Shown: piece after piece, positions 25,698-34,113 of the stretch | Layout: each line of letters starts with the position of its first letter | Position numbering within the stretch: position 1 is the first letter of the stretch | NCBI GenBank assembly: GCA_018222605.1 | Contig: JAAEZZ010000003.1 | Location: forward strand, 186,001 to 250,000 | Source: Alphaproteobacteria bacterium | GTDB taxonomy: Bacteria > Pseudomonadota > Alphaproteobacteria > Caulobacterales > Hyphomonadaceae | Length of the DNA: 64,000 nt | Direction of reading: 5' to 3' | The notes under the pieces: generated by a model | Told to the model about the DNA's origin: nothing | The model's database searches: none | The model's input: the letters and a program-made list of their open reading frames with translations, nothing else | Position numbers and translations under genes: made by a program

Positions 25698-26784
25698 GGT
25701 TTCCCCCCTTGGATTTCCAGTCGTCGAAGACCTCCGGCGGACGGTAGGCCTTGTCCCATATATCAAGGGCGCTGAGCCCTCTGATTGTGTCGCGCTGGCG
25801 CGCGCGCAACGCGCTGATCGCCTCCTGTCCGCGAACAGGACGGGTGCCCTGAACCCTCGACAGAAAAAACGCCGCGACGGGATGAGAGGCATCTTCCAGA
25901 ATCGTCGCCTTTCCATCGCCTTCGACGACGCCAAGCGCAAGATCAACCAGATGATACAAATCATCAAAACACGGCAAAGGGTGAGCGCGCGGCGCAATGA
26001 TACCGGGCGGACAGCCCACGCGCTCGCCTGCTGCGCAAGTCGCCGTCAGAAGCAGGGACAGGAACCAGAAAGCGTCCGCATCGAACGGCATGATCGCACG
26101 CGCAACTGCCTTGTCACCAGTCGCCATGAGATGACCAAGCGCCCGCGCCAGACGTGCCTGCGCGCAGGCGACCGCATAAGCAACGGCGATTTCCGGCTCT
26201 TTCAGTATCCAGCTGTATTTGCCAACGGCGCCGATGTCGCGCGCGGCGATTATTTTCCGGTAAGCCCGGCAAGCCGGCCCCGCACGTCCTTCCATGTTCA
26301 CATGGATATAGTTGCAGGTGATGATCCGCGTGATTACGGAAAGGCCTTCCTCTGAACTGTAGAGAACCTGCGAAACGGCGTCGATCACGGCTTCCGTATC
26401 TGCGCGTGCAAGACGGTTTGCAATTTCACCGATTGTCTCCGGAGCGCCGTCGCTGGAAGAAAAGCGCCCAAACGCCTGCAACGCCCTAGAGGCATCCTCC
26501 CGCTGCGCAGCAAGACTCGCGACCAGATCATCAATAAGGTTGTTTTGCCCCGTAGGAATACCCGATTTCGGTCGAGGTTTACGCTTCTCAAATTCATCGA
26601 TTTCGACGTCAACGTCTTCCTCGTTGTCCGAAGCGGCGTGATCGCGTTCCCAGTATTCATCATAGCCACTGTCGTAGAACTCGCTAACGTCGCAATAGTC
26701 ATTATTAGACAGCCAGTAGATGTCCTCGTTATTCAGCTTCTGGTTCCGCCACAGATAGCTGATGAGTTCATCGATCACGCGCAC
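25690..26784 (-). CDS. Unknown partner of the MoxR/VWA pair
   Basis: 364 residues, cytosolic. The N-terminus is acidic and low-complexity (DNEEDVDVEIDEFEKRK around 52-70); the rest is alpha-helical with Ala-rich segments (VAYAVACAQARLARALGHLM, DAFWFLSLLLTATCA). No domain is recognised. The GTG start at 26784 is preceded by GGAG nine bases upstream. It overlaps the MoxR gene by 8 bases, so it is the first gene of a tight three-gene unit and a likely adaptor or substrate-recognition part. This position makes it the most informative unknown of the cluster. Confidence 0.75.
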   Translation of the reverse strand: MRVIDELISYLWRNQKLNNEDIYWLSNNDYCDVSEFYDSGYDEYWERDHAASDNEEDVDVEIDEFEKRKPRPKSGIPTGQNNLIDDLVASLAAQREDASRALQAFGRFSSSDGAPETIGEIANRLARADTEAVIDAVSQVLYSSEEGLSVITRIITCNYIHVNMEGRAGPACRAYRKIIAARDIGAVGKYSWILKEPEIAVAYAVACAQARLARALGHLMATGDKAVARAIMPFDADAFWFLSLLLTATCAAGERVGCPPGIIAPRAHPLPCFDDLYHLVDLALGVVEGDGKATILEDASHPVAAFFLSRVQGTRPVRGQEAISALRARQRDTIRGLSALDIWDKAYRPPEVFDDWKSKGGNHE

Positions 26785-26915
26785 GGCAAAAATCTCCAGA
26801 CTGGATGAATGCGGTCCAATCCTGCCCGCGGTAAGGCATACCTATTTCGTCAATACCGGATAAGTGAACTGACAAATCCTGTTATGACCTTCCGGAATCC
26901 TCTCGCACAGTTTCA

Positions 26916-28223
26916 TCAACTCACTTCCTCATCGATTGTCTTTGGAGCATGAAGTTCACCTCCAGTCAGGCGACGGACGAACATCACACCCATCGCGCCT
27001 CCTGTCTTGTGGTCTCCGGCCGGCATGGAGCCATCATAGGCCCAGGCAAGCCCGCCCCCTAGACCTGTCGCCGTCCACAACCGAACGCCAGTCCCGAACA
27101 GTTCGGGGTACAGGCGTTCGAAATGTGCCTTGCTTGCCCCGATTTTCCACCACCAGTCAGATTCCTCATCTGCGGGCAGTCTTGTTTCAAGATACGTATC
27201 CTCGCCAGCATGCTTATGAAGGAATGGGGCGAACCTGCTGAGCTCTCCGGCTGTAGGCAGGCGCCAGTCCTTGTAGCCGGCCGCATCGATGATGCATTTG
27301 CCTTTTTTGTAACCGTTTTCGAATGCAGAAGCTGCGCGTTTTTCATGCCCCATATAGGCGAAAGTACCGCCAATATTGTAACCGACAGCTTCCCCACACC
27401 CGAACAGGTCTACAGCGTCCCCCCAGCGCATGAGGATCGGCTCGCCTGAAAAACCTTGTCCTGTCCAGACCATGCCCCAAGGCGCTCGCAGCCACATGAG
27501 TCCGCTGGCACTATGAGAGACGGTCCCGTCATCATTGTCTACATAATCACCAAATGGCGTCGTGATACGCTTGGCCACCATGTCCTTGAGTTCCTTGTAC
27601 TCGGCTGCTCTCCCGAAATGCGTGTGGCGCGTTGACTTTGCTTCCTTCAGCGTTGGAGGAGCGGGCATGCGGGACACATCTTGAGACAGCGCATCGGAAT
27701 GTGTCGTAGCGCGGTCACCGGACGCTTCCGATACACTGGATTTCAGCTCATCCAGAAAGGCAATAATGCGATCAGGATCGGGGGCGTTGCGCCATTCGAG
27801 CCGGCTGCGGTCATCGCCGGTCCAGAAAGCGATCGTTCCATAGTTGAGGAGGCGTCCGGCAATTGTCTGCCCCATATCCGTCTGCACTTTGTCCGTCAGC
27901 GGAAATTCCCGTTTCACACGGGAAATGAAGCCGGCAAGCAGGCGCAGCTTGCGTCCATTCTCGATCTCATAGGCGTGAGTATAGCGGTGATAGGCGACGC
28001 CCGCGACGATCGGCAGTAGCGCGATGGCAAGCCCGAGGCCCGAAAGTTCCACAGGAATGCCAAGGCGCTGCGCCAGTCCATCGAACAGTTCACGCTGCAC
28101 GAACCAGAGACCAGTCACCACCACAGCCGCAAGGCCGCTCCGCCAATAGCTGGTCCATGCGGGACGCATCCGAAGAACTGTCTGTCCCTTACGGGATAGC
28201 TGTTTGAACTGACCTCGCTGCAC
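26916..28223 (-). CDS. Membrane PH-like protein with DUF1566 (Lcl-type) C-terminus
   Basis: Up to 435 residues from a GTG at 28223 (an ATG at 28169, directly before RPAWTSYWR, is an alternative). Two membrane helices and a PH-like domain (AYEIENGRKLRLLAGFISR, DKVQTDMGQTIAGRLLNYG, IAFWTGDD) match the N-terminus of the protein at 21995-23290. The C-terminal half is DUF1566: DDGTVSHSASGLMWLRAP, CIIDAAGYKDWRLPTAGEL and GAMGVMFVRRL follow the family order (TGLmW, dWRLPt.eEL, vR.V). DUF1566 relates to the formylglycine/C-type-lectin-like folds. It lies 131 bases upstream of the three-gene MoxR unit, in the same direction. Confidence 0.78.
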   Translation of the reverse strand: MQRGQFKQLSRKGQTVLRMRPAWTSYWRSGLAAVVVTGLWFVQRELFDGLAQRLGIPVELSGLGLAIALLPIVAGVAYHRYTHAYEIENGRKLRLLAGFISRVKREFPLTDKVQTDMGQTIAGRLLNYGTIAFWTGDDRSRLEWRNAPDPDRIIAFLDELKSSVSEASGDRATTHSDALSQDVSRMPAPPTLKEAKSTRHTHFGRAAEYKELKDMVAKRITTPFGDYVDNDDGTVSHSASGLMWLRAPWGMVWTGQGFSGEPILMRWGDAVDLFGCGEAVGYNIGGTFAYMGHEKRAASAFENGYKKGKCIIDAAGYKDWRLPTAGELSRFAPFLHKHAGEDTYLETRLPADEESDWWWKIGASKAHFERLYPELFGTGVRLWTATGLGGGLAWAYDGSMPAGDHKTGGAMGVMFVRRLTGGELHAPKTIDEEVS

Positions 28224-28330
28224 GTTACGATGCCCCCTTCACGCGAGAATACTAATATGCCGTGCGGAACTGTTTCCCCACGCTTTCCTGTATCGGCGGT
28301 TAGGCTGGATGACGCAACTTACCAGACGGG

Positions 28331-29674
28331 TTATGACGGCCGCACGAAAGCGATGGACACTTTCAGGCCCGGATTCGTGTTGGCGAGCGTCAGCCGCGCC
28401 CCATGGCGGATCGCAACGGCCTGAACATGCCTCAGCCCGAATCCATGACTGCCGGGGCCAGCCTTGCGGCCCGCGCCGGCGAGTTCGGCAATGCTGGTCG
28501 TCGCAACGCCCGGCCCTTCATCCTGAACGATCACGCTGAAATGCCGGTCAGTCGCGGCCAGCACCAGCGAAACCGCCGATCCTTCCGGGGCAAATTTCGC
28601 GGCATTGGACAGAAGATTCGTGATGGCACTGGCGAGCAGCGGCGCAGATGCTATGACTTCCATCCGGTCATCCGACGGCAGCTGCAATCCGAACCGGATA
28701 TCCCGGTCTTCGAACGTATCGGCATAGAGCGTTGCCACCGAGGCCGCTGTTTCCGCGAGCGAAACGGGCTGCATGGCATAGCCCGGGGTCGCCTCGATCT
28801 TCGCCAGTTCCAGAATGTGCGAGACGAGGTCCAGCAATTGTTCAGCATCCTGCGCTGCGCCGGTATCGCCCGCAGCGAGGAACCGCTCCCGCATGATCGA
28901 GACGGCATGGTTCAGCTCGTGCGCTGCGACCTGGCTATAGGAATCCAGCCCCCGCATCAGGCGCGCCACTTCAGCCAGCGCCTCATTCACATTTGCCCCC
29001 AGAGTCGACAGCTCATCGCCTTCAGGGGTGAGGAAGCCGGGCTCCACACGCGCGGCAATCTCGCCGGTGCGGACGCGGTCGAAAACGCGGTTGAACGCCC
29101 GGACGCGGCGCTGGTAGCGGCGATTCAGGAAGATGAAGAGCAATGTGCTGACGACACCAAGACACAGGACGGCCCCTACAAGGACCGGCACATAATTCTG
29201 AATCAGAGCCTGCCGCGCCGTCAGCCGGCGGCCGACGAGCAGGAAAAACCCATTATCGACAGCTTCTATCCGCGAGAGCATGGCCCCCTCGCCCAGGCCA
29301 AGCTCGGCAGCGTCCATTTCGGTCCATCCCTCTTCCAGGGGCGTCTCAGAGGGCCAGGACGTTGCATTTCCGGCAACAACACTCCGATCAGACCGGACGA
29401 GCATGTAGACGGACTGTGCATCCTCACCGCCATCATCGAACAGGCGCTGGCCAAGCGATGCGGTCAGGCTTGCCACGGGCGGCAGGACATCCCGGTCCTG
29501 CATCCGCTCTGTCAGCAAGGCGATATCGCGTCGTATTTCCTCGCGGAGTGTCCGGTCGACCGCGCCATCAATTGCCGCCGTTGCCGCAAGGCCGGCAATC
29601 ACGGCAAGGCCGAGTGTCACGACCAGATTGATCAGAAGGGATATCTGGAAGGGGGACCGAAAACTCCGGATCAA
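28331..29674 (-). CDS. Membrane sensor histidine kinase
   Basis: 447 residues starting at a TTG (29674). Two membrane helices (about 10-32 and 162-184) flank a periplasmic sensor part of about 130 residues; a HAMP-like segment follows. The H-box reads SQVAAHELNHAVSIMRERFL, with the phosphorylatable His in HELNH in place of the usual HELRTPL. The ATPase domain has NLLSNAAKFAP (N-box), DEGPG (G1) and GFGLRHV (G2). The catalytic parts look intact. The probable partner is the response regulator at 30639, encoded divergently beyond a lipoprotein gene. Confidence 0.9.
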   Translation of the reverse strand: MIRSFRSPFQISLLINLVVTLGLAVIAGLAATAAIDGAVDRTLREEIRRDIALLTERMQDRDVLPPVASLTASLGQRLFDDGGEDAQSVYMLVRSDRSVVAGNATSWPSETPLEEGWTEMDAAELGLGEGAMLSRIEAVDNGFFLLVGRRLTARQALIQNYVPVLVGAVLCLGVVSTLLFIFLNRRYQRRVRAFNRVFDRVRTGEIAARVEPGFLTPEGDELSTLGANVNEALAEVARLMRGLDSYSQVAAHELNHAVSIMRERFLAAGDTGAAQDAEQLLDLVSHILELAKIEATPGYAMQPVSLAETAASVATLYADTFEDRDIRFGLQLPSDDRMEVIASAPLLASAITNLLSNAAKFAPEGSAVSLVLAATDRHFSVIVQDEGPGVATTSIAELAGAGRKAGPGSHGFGLRHVQAVAIRHGARLTLANTNPGLKVSIAFVRPS

Positions 29675-29769
29675 ATCTCAGCGCCTCATCATTCCGGCAT
29701 TCATGCAACCATCTCGCCCATGTGTACCGGCCGAGCACATGCGTGTCACATAACCGTTCGGGTTGGCAT

Positions 29770-30555
29770 CTATTCGCTCGCGAGGGCCGTGCCAACGCTC
29801 CGCGCATCGCCGCTGACAAAGACGACGACGCTTACGCGTGATTCGCTCCGGTTGGTGATGACAAGATCGATCTCCGTATGCGTGCCCGCCGGCACAAAGC
29901 AGGCAAGGCGCCCGCCATCGGAAACCGTCTCGCAACCTTCAGCAGCCGTCCCGCCGGATGCCGCTACAGGCAGAACCGAGAGCGCGAGATCCGGCACAAA
30001 GCCGGCGAATTCCCGCGACGGTTCGACAAATATTGTTGTTCCGGCATCCCTGACGACGGGCAGGCGCAATTCCTCAGTCATGCCGGCCGACAGAAAGATG
30101 TCCATCTCCATCCCGACTGTGACATCCACCTTGCGCAAGGACCTGACCACCCCATTACCGAATAGCCCGGAAAACACACCCTCCCCGGCTGGATTTTCCA
30201 TCGCGAACATGCGTTCGATCCCGGCGAGGATCTCTGCATCGTCTGCTGCCATCTCCCGGGTTTCGTCCATCATTATCCGGGTCGATGCAAGGAATGCATC
30301 GCGTACTCTGGGGTGAATCCGACTGGATATATCCAGGGCCGCCAACACAGTCATACGATCGCGTACCGCTTCGGCCATTCCCGCCGCATCGCTTTCGCTG
30401 CGGCGGGCACGGTAAGCTTCTTCGGCGCGGAACAGTGACGAAGCGACAGAAGAATCAACAGGCGTATCCGCCATGTCCGGCGCTGGCGTGACAGCACATC
30501 CCGCCAGAAAAAGGCAGAGCATTGCCATCGCGCTGAAATCCCTGAACACCTGCAT
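29770..30555 (-). CDS. Lipoprotein linked to the two-component system
   Basis: About 261 residues from the ATG at 30555; the signal peptide ends in LCLFLAGCAV, a lipobox. The mature protein has a helical N-terminal half (AMAEAVRDRMTVLAALDIS) and a beta-rich C-terminal half (VDVTVGMEMDIFLSAGM, VVVFVSGDA). No family recognised. It is followed 95 bases later by the histidine kinase gene and shares an 83-bp divergent promoter region with the response regulator, so it may be an accessory sensor or the regulated target. Confidence 0.72.
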   Translation of the reverse strand: MQVFRDFSAMAMLCLFLAGCAVTPAPDMADTPVDSSVASSLFRAEEAYRARRSESDAAGMAEAVRDRMTVLAALDISSRIHPRVRDAFLASTRIMMDETREMAADDAEILAGIERMFAMENPAGEGVFSGLFGNGVVRSLRKVDVTVGMEMDIFLSAGMTEELRLPVVRDAGTTIFVEPSREFAGFVPDLALSVLPVAASGGTAAEGCETVSDGGRLACFVPAGTHTEIDLVITNRSESRVSVVVFVSGDARSVGTALASE

Positions 30556-30638
30556 GCTTCTGCAAACCTCGTTTGTTAGGTGGAGAAACTCAATCGCAGT
30601 GCTAGGTAAAAGTGGCAATCCCATAGAGGCGGGAAAAC

Positions 30639-31346
30639 ATGGATACACGCAATCACGTGCTCGTTGTGGAAGATGATGCCGACATCGCAGGTCTCGTGGT
30701 GCACGAGGCCAGCCAGCTCGGATATGACGTCACCACAGCTGACACGGTCGATGGCGCCAAGCGCCGGACATCCGAACAGATGCCCGACATCGTGATCCTT
30801 GACCGCATGCTGGCTGACGGGAGCGAAGGCCTCGATTATCTCGCCTGGCTGAATGCGCTGGAAGGCCCGCGCCCCGGAATCCTCGTTACCAGCCGGCTGA
30901 CTAGCGTCAGCGATCATGTCGCGGGGCTTGAAGCGGGGGCTGACGACTATATCGACAAGCCCTTCCACCCCGAGGAATTACGGGCACGCCTGCGTGCGGT
31001 TGCACGCCGTGCTTCGTCAAGCCGCGTTCCCAACAGCGTTCTGTTCTTCGACACCCTCGAACTCAGGCAGTTGAGCACTACGGCCCTGGTTGGCGATACA
31101 AAGCTGGACTTACGCCCGCAAAGCTTTGCGCTTCTGAACGCCATCGCGACACGGCAGGGCGAATGGGTCAGCCGGAAGGCGCTCTGGCGCGAGGTCTGGA
31201 CCGACTACCCGAACCTTCCCCCACAGGACACGGTCATTAACACGGCGGTCAGCCGTCTCCGCCGCGTCCTGTCCGCGGTTGGCGGCGCCCCCGGCCTCCT
31301 CAGCGAGGATCTCGGCTATCGTCTGGTGCCTGGCTCACAGGCTTAG
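30639..31346 (+). CDS. OmpR-family response regulator
   Basis: 235 residues. The receiver domain has VVEDDADI (acidic pocket), IVILDRML (phosphoacceptor Asp at about residue 54) and DYIDKPF (conserved Lys). The C-terminal winged-helix DNA-binding domain includes LDLRPQSFALLNAIATRQG and DTVINTAVSRLRRVL, ending in LGYRLVP. It is transcribed away from the lipoprotein and histidine kinase genes, the usual sign of one regulon controlled from a shared intergenic region. Confidence 0.93.
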   Translation: MDTRNHVLVVEDDADIAGLVVHEASQLGYDVTTADTVDGAKRRTSEQMPDIVILDRMLADGSEGLDYLAWLNALEGPRPGILVTSRLTSVSDHVAGLEAGADDYIDKPFHPEELRARLRAVARRASSSRVPNSVLFFDTLELRQLSTTALVGDTKLDLRPQSFALLNAIATRQGEWVSRKALWREVWTDYPNLPPQDTVINTAVSRLRRVLSAVGGAPGLLSEDLGYRLVPGSQA

Positions 31347-31403
31347 TGTGCCACCCGCCCCGAACGACCGAAAGCATCAAATCAATTACCGTGGAGACAG
31401 CAT

Positions 31404-31910
31404 ATGAGCGATGGCATCATCGGAAAATTCAAGCAATCACGCCCTCTTCAGGTCGGTCTTGCCCTTGCTATTGCGTACATCGTGCTGACTTGGGGATTGT
31501 ATCAGAGCTGGCTGGGCTCGGTTGAGGACTTCCTGAATGGTGCGACGAGCGGGCTCTCACGGGACGATCCTGACCGTACACGGCGCATTATTGACGCAAC
31601 CGGCAATGCACCGGAATGGCCGCTCATCCTGAAGATGCTGGCTTATCCGATTCCGGGTCCCGCGACCGTCGAGAATGGCGGCGCGATGCCCTTCTGGGCG
31701 GTCGCACTGCAGGGAATCTGGCTCGGCGTTGTTGGCTGGTCGGGCTTCAGCCGGACGAATGGCATGCTGCTCGTCCTTTCCGCATTTCCCTTTGCGGTCC
31801 TCGTGCTGATAAGCGGGAATGTATTTGCCAGCCTGTTCCTGGGCGCACTCGGCCCGGTCATCGTAAGCCTTGTCTGGTGGATACTCAGCCCCTTCGCCAA
31901 GCCCGCATAG
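31404..31910 (+). CDS. Small inner-membrane protein of unknown function
   Basis: 168 residues with about four hydrophobic segments (LALAIAYIVLTWGLYQ, AVALQGIWLGVVGW, GMLLVLSAFPFAVLVLIS, LGPVIVSLVWWILS). Residues 45-75 are a polar loop. A GGAGACAGC ribosome-binding region precedes the ATG. It follows the response regulator by 57 bases and could be co-transcribed with it. No family recognised. Confidence 0.72.
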   Translation: MSDGIIGKFKQSRPLQVGLALAIAYIVLTWGLYQSWLGSVEDFLNGATSGLSRDDPDRTRRIIDATGNAPEWPLILKMLAYPIPGPATVENGGAMPFWAVALQGIWLGVVGWSGFSRTNGMLLVLSAFPFAVLVLISGNVFASLFLGALGPVIVSLVWWILSPFAKPA

Positions 31911-31942
31911 GAAAGCGCGTCAGACCGCGCGGGGGGCATATT

Positions 31943-32728
31943 TCAGTCCCCGTCATATGCGGCGCCCCGGTACGGAATGTGGCAATCGGACTCGACCGTC
32001 ACGAAGTATCGCGGGCGACCCGGATTGAACACGAGCGCGGTCAGTCCGCCACCATGCACGGCGCCGGTATCGATCCCCGTTGCGTGGGGGAATTCCGCCG
32101 GTCCATCCGGAAAGGGCTGGTGCCCGAAAACGACATGCCCGAAACGCCCGTCATAGACTTCCGCCCAGAAGGGGTCTCCTTCGGCCTGCTTGCCAAGAGC
32201 GAGAAATTCCCCGGTGTCCGCATCGAGGTACCGCGTGCGCAGGATCTTCTGAAGCCGCTTTGATTCATGGCCGGCGAGCATGGACGCGGCTTCGAGAGAA
32301 GCCGGAAACTCCTGCATCGTTCCGGGGATGCCACCATGGACGATCAGCACGCCATAGGCCGCGCAGCGGTGGAATGGCACGGACCAGTCCAGGAACGCCT
32401 GACCGCGATCGTCCAATTGTGACCTCAGGTCCGCAAGTTCGGGCGCGCGCTCGGCCTGTGCCTTTGCCACGGCAGGACGCACAACGAGGTTGCGAAGATA
32501 GCGGCGCATGCGGTCTTCATGGTTTCCCTCGACGAGCACCACTTCGCAGCCCGCGCTGCGACGAAGGTCTTCGACATATGAAACCACGCCTGCCGGGTCC
32601 GGCCCCTTGTCGATCAGGTCGCCAACAAAGACGACCTTGTCGGAAGGCTGAAGATCCAGCTCGCGGACAAGCAAACGCAGGGGCGCGAGCATCCCGTGTA
32701 CATCGCCAATGATGCATAAGCGGCTCAT
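31943..32728 (-). CDS. PPP-type metallophosphoesterase
   Basis: 261 residues with all calcineurin-like phosphoesterase motifs: CIIGDVHGM (GDxHG), VFVGDLIDKGPDP (GDxxDRG-like), VEGNHEDRM (GNHE), LIVHGGIPG and VVFGHQPF. These place two metal ions for phosphate ester hydrolysis. The layout resembles bacterial serine/threonine protein phosphatases and ApaH-like enzymes, and substrate choice between these cannot be settled. It lies 46 bases after the 336-residue unknown gene on the same strand, probably in one operon. Confidence 0.9.
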   Translation of the reverse strand: MSRLCIIGDVHGMLAPLRLLVRELDLQPSDKVVFVGDLIDKGPDPAGVVSYVEDLRRSAGCEVVLVEGNHEDRMRRYLRNLVVRPAVAKAQAERAPELADLRSQLDDRGQAFLDWSVPFHRCAAYGVLIVHGGIPGTMQEFPASLEAASMLAGHESKRLQKILRTRYLDADTGEFLALGKQAEGDPFWAEVYDGRFGHVVFGHQPFPDGPAEFPHATGIDTGAVHGGGLTALVFNPGRPRYFVTVESDCHIPYRGAAYDGD

Positions 32729-32774
32729 TCCCTAGCCTCACCCACATTCCAAACAGACCCGGCAATCCCGCAGC

Positions 32775-33785
32775 TCAACTGCCGGCACCCTTCACCTTTT
32801 CGAGCAGATCGCCAAGCCTGTCCTTCGATTTGACGTATGCGCCCTTGCCGCGCAGCCCCTTGTAGGAAAGCCAATGCGGCTGCATCTCACTGAACAGTTC
32901 TTCGACAATAGCCTGACTCCCCTCCGGCCATTCGGATACCGGAATATCCTCAAGCATATAAGCTGCCTTCGCCGCCATGAACTTGTCGGCAGAGCGCAGT
33001 CCCCAGGCCATGAAATCACGCCGGTCCTGCGGACTTCTGAGAATATGCACCCGTTCAGATATGACCACATCAAGGATCGCCTTCTGCGTCTTCGTGTACT
33101 CCTCTGTTCGCGAAAGCGGCCCGGAAAGCTGTTCGGGAGGCAAACAGCTCCGCGCCCATGCGATAAAGCGCTGGCATTGCTCATCACTCACGTTCAGCAG
33201 CCAATAGCGGGCGTTGGATAGCACGAGGTCAGGCCGGCGCGTGACGAAACTCATATACAGGTCGAATTCGTCCGCGCCGTAGAACCAGCCGGCAATGGAT
33301 ATGAGATAAACGAAATCCGCGCGGGATTTGTCGCCCAGTGCGTCCTCGATTGCCTTCCGGTACCTTTCTTCCTGGAAAAGGCCGGACAGCGCCTGAATGG
33401 ACTGACGCAACCATGGGAGATGATCCGGACCTTCGCCCTCTTGCTCATAGTCGAAGAAGCCTTCGATAATGTCGAACACATAAAAGAGGTCATCGAGATC
33501 GAGATCCGTCTCCGCTATGCGGCCAACAAGGACAGAAAACGCTCTCAGCGCCTCGTCATAATGGTCATCCTGCTTCCAGAAGAGAGTCTGAGCGGCATCG
33601 GCATAGAAGAGCAGGAGGTTGTAGACGACATCCCTGCCCGGATACTCTGCAGCGAGCCGTTCACAGAAGTCTTCTTTATACAGATCGTCCAGATAGATGC
33701 GAAGATCGTATTCGAACCCGGCGCCCGGCGTGCCCGAACTGAAAAACCGAGTGGCGAATGGGTGGGATGATTGCCCGGAAGGCAT
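32775..33785 (-). CDS. Conserved protein of unknown function (336 aa)
   Basis: 336 residues, no signal peptide, acidic and mostly helical (DDLYKEDFCERLAAEYPGRD; LDLDDLFYVFDIIEGFFDYE). The C-terminal part RRDFMAWGLRSADKFMAAKA is closely matched by a truncated paralog at 41728-42126, so this C-terminal region is a conserved unit. No known domain. It is co-oriented with and upstream of the metallophosphoesterase. Presence of an intact and a broken copy in the same block suggests duplication within the island. Confidence 0.7.
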   Translation of the reverse strand: MPSGQSSHPFATRFFSSGTPGAGFEYDLRIYLDDLYKEDFCERLAAEYPGRDVVYNLLLFYADAAQTLFWKQDDHYDEALRAFSVLVGRIAETDLDLDDLFYVFDIIEGFFDYEQEGEGPDHLPWLRQSIQALSGLFQEERYRKAIEDALGDKSRADFVYLISIAGWFYGADEFDLYMSFVTRRPDLVLSNARYWLLNVSDEQCQRFIAWARSCLPPEQLSGPLSRTEEYTKTQKAILDVVISERVHILRSPQDRRDFMAWGLRSADKFMAAKAAYMLEDIPVSEWPEGSQAIVEELFSEMQPHWLSYKGLRGKGAYVKSKDRLGDLLEKVKGAGS

Positions 33786-33818
33786 TCTGACAGGTATCCT
33801 TTTACTTGTACTGGTTCT

Positions 33819-34067
33819 CTAGCTTGGCGAACGCTCCGGAGCGTTGCAATCGCTCTCGGACTGTTCCGGTTCCGGATCGCGCTGAGGCTTCCTGTAGCAG
33901 ACAAAAGGGCAGATAAGGACGGGCTGGCCCTCATACTCCCTGTCACAACATGTGCGCACCTTCGACTCCCATGCGGCGGGCTCCTCCGATGAGGACGCTG
34001 TCGCACAGGCTGAAAGGCCAAGCAGCACCGGAAAAAGTATGCGCCGGTAATGTGAATCAGCTTTCAT
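33819..34067 (-). CDS. Small Cys-rich lipoprotein
   Basis: 82 residues. A signal peptide of about 20 residues ends in LLGLSAC, a lipobox. The short mature part contains CCDREYEG and CPFVCYRKP, two Cys pairs that could form disulphides or bind metal. No family recognised. It lies between the 336-residue gene and the next lipoprotein gene on the same strand. Confidence 0.55.
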   Translation of the reverse strand: MKADSHYRRILFPVLLGLSACATASSSEEPAAWESKVRTCCDREYEGQPVLICPFVCYRKPQRDPEPEQSESDCNAPERSPS

Positions 34068-34113
34068 TCAGAATGCACGCCTTCTCGGCAATACGAGGGA
34101 ACACGAAGCCTGA

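Noticed and set aside
28403-30316. 637-codon plus-strand open frame
   Set aside because: Antisense to the histidine kinase and the lipoprotein, both with strong motifs; long only because GC-rich codons avoid stops on the other strand.
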